DNA of 6,500 bases from NCBI GenBank assembly GCA_900544435.1, contig UQVG01000120.1:1-6500 (forward strand). Direction: 5' to 3'. Of this stretch, positions 1-5,970 are shown in pieces. A program made the position numbers and the translations under genes. Every line of letters starts with the position of its first letter. Within the stretch, counting starts at the first letter, position 1. Below the pieces are notes generated by a model. It worked only from the letters and a program-made list of their open reading frames with translations, searched no databases and was not told the origin of the DNA. The stretch is from an uncultured Erysipelotrichaceae bacterium (GTDB taxonomy: Bacteria > Bacillota_I > Bacilli_A > Erysipelotrichales > Coprobacillaceae).

Positions 1-270
1 TCTTTTATATTCTTGATTAAAAGATCCATCATAGGCTTGTCCAGCATAGTTACCTAGTGTGCAATCTCCTGCAAAGGAAATTGTAAAATTTACCTCAGGC
101 TCTTCTTTCTTTTTCTCTTCTTTTTGAACTGTTTTTTCTTGTGTCTTTTTAGGTATTTCTTCTTTTGTGGATTGATTTATATTTTTAAAAAGAAAGATAC
201 CTAAAATAATTATTAAAACAAATAAAATCACAACACCTGCTACTTTTTTCTTATTTAATTTATGATTCAT
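1..270 (-). CDS. CapA-like membrane-anchored metallophosphatase, N-terminal part (runs off the window)
   Basis: The frame is open from an ATG at 270 to the window edge, giving 90 residues; the rest lies beyond position 1. A GAGGTG ribosome binding site (277-282) sits 6 nt before the ATG. The protein starts with a short Lys-rich stretch and a hydrophobic segment at about residues 10-28, read as an uncleaved membrane anchor. A Lys/Glu-rich linker follows (about 35-60), then TISFAGDCTLG (63-73). That last motif resembles the metal-binding opening of the PGA_cap/CapA family (usual form GDxxLG), which belongs to the calcineurin-like phosphoesterase fold. CapA proteins are linked to poly-gamma-glutamate capsule synthesis, but many gut Firmicutes carry CapA-like proteins with no capB or capC nearby, and none is visible here. 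The catalytic domain would be outside the cell. Membrane topology is clear; family membership rests on one motif and its position after the anchor. Confidence 0.72.
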   Translation of the reverse strand, partial: MNHKLNKKKVAGVVILFVLIIILGIFLFKNINQSTKEEIPKKTQEKTVQKEEKKKEEPEVNFTISFAGDCTLGNYAGQAYDGSFNQEYKR

Positions 271-287
271 GAAATTCACCTCAACTT

Positions 288-317
288 ATTTTAACATATT
301 CTAAAATATGTTAAAAT
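288..317. promoter_or_regulatory. Overlapping divergent promoters within a perfect 13-bp inverted repeat
   Basis: ATTTTAACATATT (288-300) and its exact reverse complement (305-317) flank a 4-nt centre, CTAA. Each arm carries an extended -10 element, TGTTAAAAT: at 309-317 on the + strand for the acetyltransferase gene, and at 288-296 read on the - strand for the CapA-like gene. The only -35-like match on each side is a weak TTAACA that overlaps the opposing -10. Predicted start sites about 7 nt downstream leave short leaders before both ribosome binding sites. The repeat is seen directly; promoter function is inferred. The palindrome could also, or instead, be a repressor site. Confidence 0.55.
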
Positions 318-338
318 GTTTCTATTGGAGGAATAAAC

Positions 339-788
339 ATGATTGAAGAAATTATTGAAAATAAATTAGACTATGCCACTTTATTATGCGAAAGCGATCC
401 TAATATTAACCTTGTTGAAAATTATTTAAGAGATGGTAGATTGTTTGCTTACTATGAAAAACAAATACCTGTCGCTTTTATTGCAGTAAAAGAAATCAAT
501 GATACAACCATCGAAATAAAAAACTTACTTACTTTAGAAAATTATCGAGGGCATGGTTATGGAAAAGCACTTATCCAACATATTGAAAAGCTTTATCAAA
601 ACAAATTAACTTTTTTACTTGGAACAGCCAATAGTTCTATGACCAATATGCTTATTTATACAAAGCTTGGCTATACATATGATCATAAAATTGAAAACTT
701 TTTTATTGATTATTATCCTCAAGAAATCTATGAAAATGGGATGCAAGCAACAGATCTTCTTTACTTTATAAAAACACGTGCAAACTAA
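339..788 (+). CDS. GNAT-family N-acetyltransferase, YvbK-like
   Basis: This is a 149-residue protein, a normal length for a single-domain GNAT enzyme that moves an acetyl group from acetyl-CoA to an amine. Acetyl-CoA-binding motif A is R70-GHGYG (70-75), followed by helix KALIQHIEKLY. GTANSS (95-100) and IYTKLGY (106-112) form the later core strand and the aromatic motif-B turn. The C-terminal pattern FFIDYYPQEIYENGMQATDL resembles what I recall of Bacillus YvbK-type acetyltransferases (FF..YP..I.ENG.QC.D); this is memory, not a search. The substrate is unknown. The start is fixed by GGAGG at 327-331, 7 nt before the ATG. The gene stands alone: a terminator follows at once and the next gene is convergent. 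It is likely cytoplasmic, with no signal peptide or membrane segment. Confidence 0.85.
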   Translation: MIEEIIENKLDYATLLCESDPNINLVENYLRDGRLFAYYEKQIPVAFIAVKEINDTTIEIKNLLTLENYRGHGYGKALIQHIEKLYQNKLTFLLGTANSSMTNMLIYTKLGYTYDHKIENFFIDYYPQEIYENGMQATDLLYFIKTRAN

Positions 789-813
789 AAGGATTCATCA
801 CGAATCCTTTTTT
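787..813. terminator. Two-way intrinsic terminator between the GNAT and LysR genes
   Basis: AAAAGGATTC (787-796) pairs perfectly with GAATCCTTTT (802-811) around a 5-nt loop, with T808-T813 as the + strand T-run. Its left arm begins in the GNAT stop codon. The LysR stop codon (798-800 on the - strand) lies in the loop, so the last LysR codons form one arm. The - strand T-run is shorter (TTTTAGTTT), so termination is probably stronger in the + direction. Confidence 0.8.
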
Positions 814-1706
814 GTATATTCTTTTAAGATATCAATATAAAGTTGTCCAAAACGGCTTAATATAGCTTTATTATGCGTAATATAGCCTATTTCCATATAA
901 TCATCTACTTCTAAAGGAACCGCAATAATATCTTTTCCATTAAGTTGTTCATTAATGACTCCACTACAAATTGTATAACCATTAAGACCTATTAATAAAT
1001 TAAAGAGTGTTGCTCGATCACATACTTTAATTTCTTTTTGACTTTCTAAAGTACTCAATATTTCTTCAGAAAAGTAAAAAGAATTATGTTCTCCTTGTTC
1101 ATAAGATAAGCGTGGGTATTCTTTTAAATCCTCTAAAGATACTTTAGTTTTGTTTGCAAGAGGATTGTCTTTTCCAATAAAAACATGAGGCTTTGCAATA
1201 AATAAACGATGAAATGTTAAATCATTTTCTTTCAACGTTTTCTTTAAAACAACTTCATTAAACGAATTAAGATAAAGAACCCCTATTTCACTTTTAAGTT
1301 TGGCTACATCTTCAATAATTTCATAAGTTTGGGTTTCTCTAATTCTAAAGTCATATTCTTTTCCACCATATTCTTTAATCAATGAAACAAAAGCTTCTAC
1401 CGCAAAAGAATAATGTTGCGTAGAAATACAAAATTCATGTTTAACATTATGATCTTGTAAGTATTTTTCTTCAATCAAATTTGTTTGTTCAATCACTTGT
1501 CTGGCATAACCTAAAAACTCTTCTCCTTGCCTTGATAAAATAACTCCTTTATTGGTACGAATAAAAATCGTAATACCTAATTCCTTTTCTAACTCTTTAA
1601 TGGCATTTGTTAAACTAGGTTGTGAAATATATAAACGCTTAGCAGCTTCTGAAAGTGTTCCTACTTGTGAAACTGTAATGACGTATCTTAACTGTGCTAA
1701 TGTCAT
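798..1706 (-). CDS. LysR-type transcriptional regulator
   Basis: This is a 302-residue protein, the usual length for the LysR family. The N-terminal winged helix-turn-helix is clear: MTLAQLRYVITVSQVG, then LSEAAKRLYISQPSLTNAIK (18-37), then ELEKELGITIFIR (38-50). A linker helix (about 60-85) leads to the effector-binding domain (about 90-295), which begins EFCISTQHYSF. The start is set at the ATG at 1706 because AAGGAG lies 6 nt upstream. A longer open frame to 1781 would add 25 residues encoded over the gene's own -10 box, and family members usually begin just before the xLxxLRYF-like helix. The effector domain (RIRETQTYEIIEDV; LSYEQGEHNSFYFSEEIL) recalls regulators of sulfur amino-acid genes in streptococci and lactococci, but that is weak memory and I assign no inducer. 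It faces away from the P-type ATPase gene across 252 bp, the classic LysR arrangement, so that gene and itself are candidate targets. Confidence 0.9.
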   Translation of the reverse strand: MTLAQLRYVITVSQVGTLSEAAKRLYISQPSLTNAIKELEKELGITIFIRTNKGVILSRQGEEFLGYARQVIEQTNLIEEKYLQDHNVKHEFCISTQHYSFAVEAFVSLIKEYGGKEYDFRIRETQTYEIIEDVAKLKSEIGVLYLNSFNEVVLKKTLKENDLTFHRLFIAKPHVFIGKDNPLANKTKVSLEDLKEYPRLSYEQGEHNSFYFSEEILSTLESQKEIKVCDRATLFNLLIGLNGYTICSGVINEQLNGKDIIAVPLEVDDYMEIGYITHNKAILSRFGQLYIDILKEYTKKDS

Positions 1707-1728
1707 ACTTTTCTCCTTTTCCATTGTC

Positions 1729-1737
1729 ATTATATCA
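1729..1737 (-). promoter_or_regulatory. Extended -10 promoter of the LysR gene
   Basis: Read on the - strand, positions 1737-1729 give TGATATAAT: a consensus TATAAT with the extended TGN element. No good -35 lies 16-18 bp upstream. The expected start near 1722 leaves a leader of about 15 nt, enough for AAGGAG before the ATG at 1706. This placement is the main reason to reject the longer LysR start. Confidence 0.65.
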
Positions 1738-1780
1738 TAGCTTAATAAAAATAAAATTGTTGACATTTTATAAATCGACA

Positions 1781-1794
1781 TTCTTTTTAAAGAA
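1781..1794. promoter_or_regulatory. Possible LysR-type operator (T-N11-A palindrome)
   Basis: TTCTTT-TT-AAAGAA is an interrupted palindrome with two T-N11-A pairs (1781/1793 and 1782/1794), the loose LysR box form. It lies between the two divergent -10 elements and overlaps the expected -35 region of the ATPase leader promoter. A regulator bound there could affect polymerase on that promoter. Such motifs arise easily in AT-rich DNA, so this is a candidate only. Confidence 0.3.
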
Positions 1795-1798
1795 AGAT

Positions 1799-1807
1799 TG
1801 TTAAAAT
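1799..1807 (+). promoter_or_regulatory. Extended -10 promoter of the riboswitch/ATPase transcript
   Basis: TGTTAAAAT is identical to the extended -10 in both arms of the 288-317 repeat. The -35 region (about 1779-1784) is a poor match. Start about 7 nt downstream would be at or near A1814, the first paired base of the riboswitch, so the aptamer would sit at the very 5' end of the RNA. Confidence 0.55.
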
Positions 1808-1813
1808 GAAATC

Positions 1814-1903
1814 AATGAGGGAGTAGTCTCACAAGCTGTGTGATGATATCAACATACGCGAATAGTTTTTCTATTCTGGTACATCTTAAAGACAAGACTC
1901 GTT
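1814..1903 (+). promoter_or_regulatory. yybP-ykoY: yybP-ykoY (manganese) riboswitch aptamer
   Basis: The two conserved ligand-binding loops of this class are present: GGAGUAG (1820-1826, loop L1) and GACAAGA (1891-1897, loop L3). The closing helix P1.1 forms between AAUGAG (1814-1819) and CUCGUU (1898-1903), with one G-U pair. Between them are a UCACA/UGUGA hairpin (1829-1833/1839-1843) and a second hairpin, GAAUAG/CUAUUC (1860-1865/1871-1876), preceded by the AUCAACAUACG stretch often seen in this family. Known biology: these RNAs sense Mn2+ through contacts that bridge L1 and L3, and they often lead genes for manganese exporters, including P-type ATPases such as lactococcal YoaB. The gene that follows fits that pattern. 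Helix assignments inside the junction were made by eye; class membership is secure. Confidence 0.9.
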
Positions 1904-1939
1904 AAGGATTAATGATCTTTAACGAGTTTTGTCTTTTTT
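1888..1939 (+). terminator. Riboswitch-controlled intrinsic terminator (expression platform)
   Basis: A 22-bp stem pairs 1888-1909 with 1915-1936, with two G-U pairs and a 5-nt loop, and runs into T1934-T1939. Its 5' arm contains all of loop L3 and the 3' strand of P1.1 (1898-1903), so terminator and folded aptamer cannot coexist. With the ligand bound, P1.1 should stay closed and transcription continue; without it, the RNA should stop here. This reads as a transcriptional ON switch for manganese. Confidence 0.88.
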
Positions 1940-1958
1940 ATTAAAAGGAGGAACTGTA

Positions 1959-4520
1959 ATGTTTTATCAAAAAAGTATTCAAGATATTTTAAAAGAATCT
2001 GATAGTTCTTTAGAAGGTTTAAATGAAATACAAGTAAAAAAACATATTGAAAAATATGGTAAAAATGAACTTATTGAAAAAAAGAAAGATTCCCCTCTTG
2101 TGATCTTTTTAAAACAATTTCAAGATTTACTCGTTATTATTTTAATCTTTGCCGCTATTATTTCTGGATTAAGTCATCAAATTGAAAGTACTTTTGTTAT
2201 TATTGCTGTTATTGTTTTAAATGCCCTTTTAGGGACAATCCAAACTCTCAAATCAGAAAAATCCTTAGAAAGTTTAAAAAAATTATCTCTTCCTCATGTT
2301 AAAGTTATTCGTCAAAATCAATTACAAGAAATAAACGCAAACGAATTAACCGTTGGCGATCTTGTCTGTATTGAAGCCGGTGATATTATTAGTGGCGATG
2401 GTCGTCTTCTTGAAGCTAATCATCTTCAAGTCAATGAAAGTCAATTAACAGGCGAAGTAGAAAGTATTAATAAATCTGTAGATATAATAAATGAAAAGGC
2501 CATTCTTGCTAAACAAAAAAATATGGTCTTTTCTGGTAGTCTTGTAAATCATGGAACCGGAAAATATATTGTTTGTGCAATTGGTATGCAAACTGAAATT
2601 GGCAAAATCGCCTCTTTATTAGATAATACAAAAAATCGTAAAACACCTTTACAAAAGAATTTGGATTATTTGAATAAACAATTATCCATTCTTATTTTAA
2701 TAATTAGTTTCATTGTTTTAATACTTCAATTATTTATTGTTAGAGAAAATGTTTTAGATGCCCTTATGATGTCTGTTGCTTTGGCCGTGGCTGCTATTCC
2801 TGAAGCCTTAGGATCTATTGTAACAATCATTCTTTCCCTTTCTACACAAAAAATGGTCAAAGAACACGCCATTATTAAAAATATTCATTCTATAGAAAGT
2901 TTAGGCTGTATTTCTGTCATTTGTAGTGATAAGACTGGTACACTAACCCAAAATAAAATGACTGTTCAAAATGTCTATGTCAACTTACAATTTATTGATC
3001 ATTTTAATTTACAAAATCATGACCATCGTATTTTATTAAAGACCTGTTATTTATGTAACAATGCCCAAATAAACAAAGAACAACGTATTGGTGATCCTAC
3101 AGAACTTGCTCTCCTTGATTTAATTCATCAAAGTATTCCAATAAAAACCATTGAATCTTTAAAAACAGGCGAACTACCTTTTAATTCAAATAGAAAAATG
3201 ATGTCTGTTTCTACAAAACATCATCTTTATAGTAAAGGTGCTCCAGATATTCTTTTAAAAAAATGTGATACACTTTTAATCAATGGTGAAAAAATAACAT
3301 TATCTCCTTTTCAAAAAGAACATATTTTAAAACAAAATCAAGAGTTCGCCAAAGAAGGTCTACGAGTTCTTGCCTTTGGTTATAAAAAATTGAACCATGA
3401 AAAGCTTACCTTGGAAGATGAAAATCATCTTACTTTTATTGGGCTTATTTCCTTAATGGATCCACCTAGAGTTGAAAGTCAAGAAGCTGTGCTTCAATGT
3501 AAAAAAGCTGGTATTAAGCCTATTATGATTACTGGAGATCATATTATTACTGCTAAAAGTATTGCTAGAAAAATTGGTATTTTTGAAGAAAATGATTTAT
3601 GTCTAGAAGGTCAAAAATTGGATTTACTAAATAATTCTGAACTTGATGAAATTCTGCCTCGTATTTCTGTTTATGCGCGAGTAGCTCCTGAACATAAAAT
3701 TCGTATTGTAGAAGCTTGGCAAAGAAAAGGAAAAGTTGTTGCCATGACAGGTGATGGTGTCAACGATGCCCCTGCTCTTAAACAAAGCGATATTGGGGTA
3801 GCTATGGGTATTACAGGCAGTGAAGTCGCAAAAGATGCTGCCAATATGATTTTAACAGATGATAATTTTTCAACCATTGTTCATGCCATTATTATTGGTC
3901 GAAATGTCTATGAACATCTTAAAAATTCTATTTATTATTTATTGTCAGGAAATTTTGCTGGAATTCTCTGTGTGTTATTTACTTCTATATTTATTTTACC
4001 AACACCGTTTTATCCTGCCCATCTTTTATTCATGAATTTAATTACCGATTCTTTACCTGCAATTGCAATTGGGATGGAAAAAAATGATCAGGATGTTTTA
4101 AAATATCCACCAAGGAAAAAGGAAGAAGCCCTTTTAAATAAATGCGCACTTTTTAGGATCTCTTTTGAAGGCATTATTATTGGTTTATGTACGATGGCTA
4201 GTTATTACTGTGGCTTAAAAATAAATGATCGAGCTGCTTCCACTTTTGCCTTTGTGACAATTTGTTTATCACGTTTACTTCATGGTTTAAGTAGTCGAAA
4301 TGAAAAACCAATTTATCAAATTGGATTATTTTCAAATAAACAGAGTATTCTTGCTTTTTTAACTGGTACTCTTTTATTACATTTAGTTTTATGTATTCCT
4401 CTTTTGCAAAAAGTCTTTTTAATTGAAAAAATGTTCATTTTTCAAATGACCCCCATTTATATTTTTTCACTTCTTTCCTTTTGTCTTATACAAGTAAAAA
4501 AAATGATTTCTAACAAATAG
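1959..4520 (+). CDS. P-type cation ATPase, Ca2+/Mn2+ type (P2), probable Mn2+ exporter
   Basis: This 853-residue membrane pump has the full P2-type layout. An N-terminal cytoplasmic segment precedes M1-M2 (about 45-93). The actuator domain carries TGE at 164-166. M4 has AAIPEAL (P281, E282). The phosphorylation site is SDKTGTLT with D324 as acceptor. The nucleotide domain has KGAPD (426-430); hinge motifs are TGD (525-527) and TGDGVND (598-604). M5-M10 fill the C-terminus. Aligned by eye with SERCA, the site-II ligands remain (E282 in M4, N693 and D697 in M6), while two site-I acids are replaced: G668 for E771 and R772 for E908. This matches single-site bacterial pumps such as Listeria LMCA1. 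Start ATG 1959 follows AAGGAGG (1945-1951); an upstream TTG at 1929 lies inside the terminator. The Mn2+ riboswitch favours manganese export; calcium export is the alternative. Confidence 0.92.
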   Translation: MFYQKSIQDILKESDSSLEGLNEIQVKKHIEKYGKNELIEKKKDSPLVIFLKQFQDLLVIILIFAAIISGLSHQIESTFVIIAVIVLNALLGTIQTLKSEKSLESLKKLSLPHVKVIRQNQLQEINANELTVGDLVCIEAGDIISGDGRLLEANHLQVNESQLTGEVESINKSVDIINEKAILAKQKNMVFSGSLVNHGTGKYIVCAIGMQTEIGKIASLLDNTKNRKTPLQKNLDYLNKQLSILILIISFIVLILQLFIVRENVLDALMMSVALAVAAIPEALGSIVTIILSLSTQKMVKEHAIIKNIHSIESLGCISVICSDKTGTLTQNKMTVQNVYVNLQFIDHFNLQNHDHRILLKTCYLCNNAQINKEQRIGDPTELALLDLIHQSIPIKTIESLKTGELPFNSNRKMMSVSTKHHLYSKGAPDILLKKCDTLLINGEKITLSPFQKEHILKQNQEFAKEGLRVLAFGYKKLNHEKLTLEDENHLTFIGLISLMDPPRVESQEAVLQCKKAGIKPIMITGDHIITAKSIARKIGIFEENDLCLEGQKLDLLNNSELDEILPRISVYARVAPEHKIRIVEAWQRKGKVVAMTGDGVNDAPALKQSDIGVAMGITGSEVAKDAANMILTDDNFSTIVHAIIIGRNVYEHLKNSIYYLLSGNFAGILCVLFTSIFILPTPFYPAHLLFMNLITDSLPAIAIGMEKNDQDVLKYPPRKKEEALLNKCALFRISFEGIIIGLCTMASYYCGLKINDRAASTFAFVTICLSRLLHGLSSRNEKPIYQIGLFSNKQSILAFLTGTLLLHLVLCIPLLQKVFLIEKMFIFQMTPIYIFSLLSFCLIQVKKMISNK

Positions 4521-4565
4521 AAAATATCTTTTTTCATAATTTAAAAATTTTCCTTGCTATTTCTA

Positions 4566-4574
4566 TGTTATAAT
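4566..4574 (+). promoter_or_regulatory. Extended -10 promoter of the MATE gene
   Basis: TGTTATAAT is a perfect TATAAT with an extended TGN element, 29 nt before the MATE start codon. The -35 region upstream is A/T-rich without a good TTGACA match. The expected start near 4581 leaves a short leader holding AGGGAGGG. It suggests the MATE gene is transcribed independently of the riboswitch-controlled ATPase, although read-through from the ATPase gene remains possible because no strong terminator separates them. Confidence 0.65.
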
Positions 4575-4603
4575 AAAGAAACAGGATTTTAGGGAGGGAT
4601 TAG

Positions 4604-5941
4604 ATGGAAAAAGATTTAACACATGGAAATACATTAAAACTGATTATTTCATTTTGTATTCCTTTAATTGGGGGAGCTATTTTTCAACAACTTTATAATG
4701 TTGTAGATACAATGATTGTTGGACGATTTGTTGGGGTAGATGCTCTTGCTGCTGTTGGTTCAACTGGTTCATTAAACTTTTTAATTATTGGATTTGTTTT
4801 AGGACTTGCTGCTGGTTTTGGGATTCCTATTGCCCAAGCTTTTGGTGCTAAAGAAGAAAAAAGAATGCTTCAAACAATTATGAATGCATTTTACTTATGT
4901 ATCTTCTTTTCAATTGTACTTACTGTCTTAACACACTTTACAACAGAAACATTACTTCAATGGATGCAAACACCAGCAAATATTTTTAAACAATCTTATG
5001 ATTATATTTCAATTATTTTTTATGGTTTAACATGTACTATTGCTTATAATTTTTTAGCGAGTGTTTCACGTGCTTTAGGTGATAGTAAAACACCACTTAT
5101 TTTCTTAATTGTTTCATCAGTACTTAATGTTGTCTTAGATTTATCAATGATTATTAATTTTCATATGGGGGTTCAAGGAGCCGCCCTTGCAACAGTCATT
5201 GCTCAAGGTGTTTCAGCAGTTTTATGTTTTATTTATATGGCTAAAAAATATCCAAATTTAAGATTTGATCATCATGCAAGATCTGTCAGTTTTCCAATTA
5301 TTAAAAAACTTATTAATATTGCCGTCCCAATGGCATTGCAATATTCAATTACAGCTGTTGGTGCTGTTATCTTACAAAGTGCCGTTAATACTTTAGGTTC
5401 AGCAAAAGTGGCTGCTATTGCCGCTGCCCAAAAACTATCAATGTTCTTTACGCAACCAATGGATATGATGGGATCAACAATGGCAACTTTCTCTGGACAA
5501 AACTTAGGTGCTAAAAAAGTAGATCGTATCTTTAAAGGAATTAAAGAATCGATGTTACTTGTCATTGGTTATGGTATTGTAGCCTGTATCTTTATGATTT
5601 TCTTTGGAAAATATCTTACTTTATTATTCGTTGCCGGCAATGAAACAGGAGTTATTAATGATGCTCAACAATTCTTGATTTGTAATAGTATTTTCTATTT
5701 TGTTTTAGGTATTTTGTTTGTTTCAAGAAACACCATTCAAGGTTTAGGAAAATCAGCACTTACAATGCTTGCAGGTGGTGCTGAATTAGTGGCAAGAGCT
5801 TTTGTTGCTTTTGCTCTTGTTGGTAAATTTGGTTATAATGCCATTTGTTTTGCCAACCCTATCGCTTGGTTTGCTGCCATCATTATTTTAATTCCAACAC
5901 TAATTATTTTAATGAATAAATTGAAAAAAGTGCATAATTAA
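4604..5941 (+). CDS. MATE-family multidrug/toxin efflux transporter
   Basis: This 445-residue polytopic membrane protein has the length and about 12 helices of the MATE family, which exports cationic drugs and metabolites in exchange for Na+ or H+. TM1 holds the typical FQQLYNVVDTMIVGRFVG (27-44), followed by ALAAVGSTG (47-55). The two-fold repeat of the family shows in the matching cytoplasmic loops AQAFGAKEEKRM (77-88) and SGQNLGAKKVDRI (297-309), each after a Gly/Ala-rich helix. SVSRALGD (153-160) and RNTIQGLGKS (375-384) form a second matching pair. The substrate cannot be read from sequence. AGGGAGGG (4591-4598) precedes the ATG by 5 nt. It lies 83 bp after the ATPase gene on the same strand but has its own promoter and a strong terminator, so it is probably a single-gene unit. 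Its position gives no firm reason to link it to manganese. Confidence 0.92.
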   Translation: MEKDLTHGNTLKLIISFCIPLIGGAIFQQLYNVVDTMIVGRFVGVDALAAVGSTGSLNFLIIGFVLGLAAGFGIPIAQAFGAKEEKRMLQTIMNAFYLCIFFSIVLTVLTHFTTETLLQWMQTPANIFKQSYDYISIIFYGLTCTIAYNFLASVSRALGDSKTPLIFLIVSSVLNVVLDLSMIINFHMGVQGAALATVIAQGVSAVLCFIYMAKKYPNLRFDHHARSVSFPIIKKLINIAVPMALQYSITAVGAVILQSAVNTLGSAKVAAIAAAQKLSMFFTQPMDMMGSTMATFSGQNLGAKKVDRIFKGIKESMLLVIGYGIVACIFMIFFGKYLTLLFVAGNETGVINDAQQFLICNSIFYFVLGILFVSRNTIQGLGKSALTMLAGGAELVARAFVAFALVGKFGYNAICFANPIAWFAAIIILIPTLIILMNKLKKVHN

Positions 5942-5970
5942 AAGATATCGCAACTGCGATATCTTTTTTT
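5940..5970. terminator. Two-way intrinsic terminator between the MATE and relQ genes
   Basis: A perfect 12-bp stem pairs AAAAGATATCGC (5940-5951) with GCGATATCTTTT (5956-5967) around loop AACT, followed by T5964-T5970. It starts inside the MATE stop codon, and the T-run overlaps the relQ stop codon (5969-5971, - strand). In the other direction the stem is followed by only TTTTAATT, so it should work both ways but best for MATE. Confidence 0.88.

Noticed and set aside
1552..1740. 62-codon open frame on the + strand
   Set aside because: It is antisense to the strongly recognisable LysR helix-turn-helix region and has no family-like features.
1760..1765. Perfect TTGACA as a -35 box for the pump promoter
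   Set aside because: The position 17 bp downstream reads CTTTTT, and the actual -10 candidate at 1802 is 36 bp away, too far for one promoter.
1707..1781. N-terminal extension of the LysR protein (start at 1781)
   Set aside because: It covers the gene's own TGATATAAT promoter element, has no homology-like helix content, and a good AAGGAG site serves the ATG at 1706.
1929..1958. Upstream TTG start for the P-type ATPase
   Set aside because: The TTG lies in the 3' arm of the riboswitch terminator and has no ribosome binding site; AAGGAGG is placed correctly for the ATG at 1959.
3671..3877. 68-codon open frame on the - strand
   Set aside because: It mirrors the conserved TGDGVND region of the ATPase, so conservation of the sense protein explains it.
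4520..4535. Terminator after the ATPase gene
   Set aside because: The only hairpin is five A/T-rich pairs (GAAAA/TTTTC) with no stable stem, so I do not call it.
4521..4603. ATPase and MATE genes as one manganese-regulated operon
   Set aside because: The MATE gene has a consensus extended -10 promoter of its own in the 83-bp gap, and nothing in its sequence suggests a metal substrate.
5272..5565. 97-codon open frame on the - strand
   Set aside because: It is antisense to the MATE gene, with no ribosome binding site or recognisable product.
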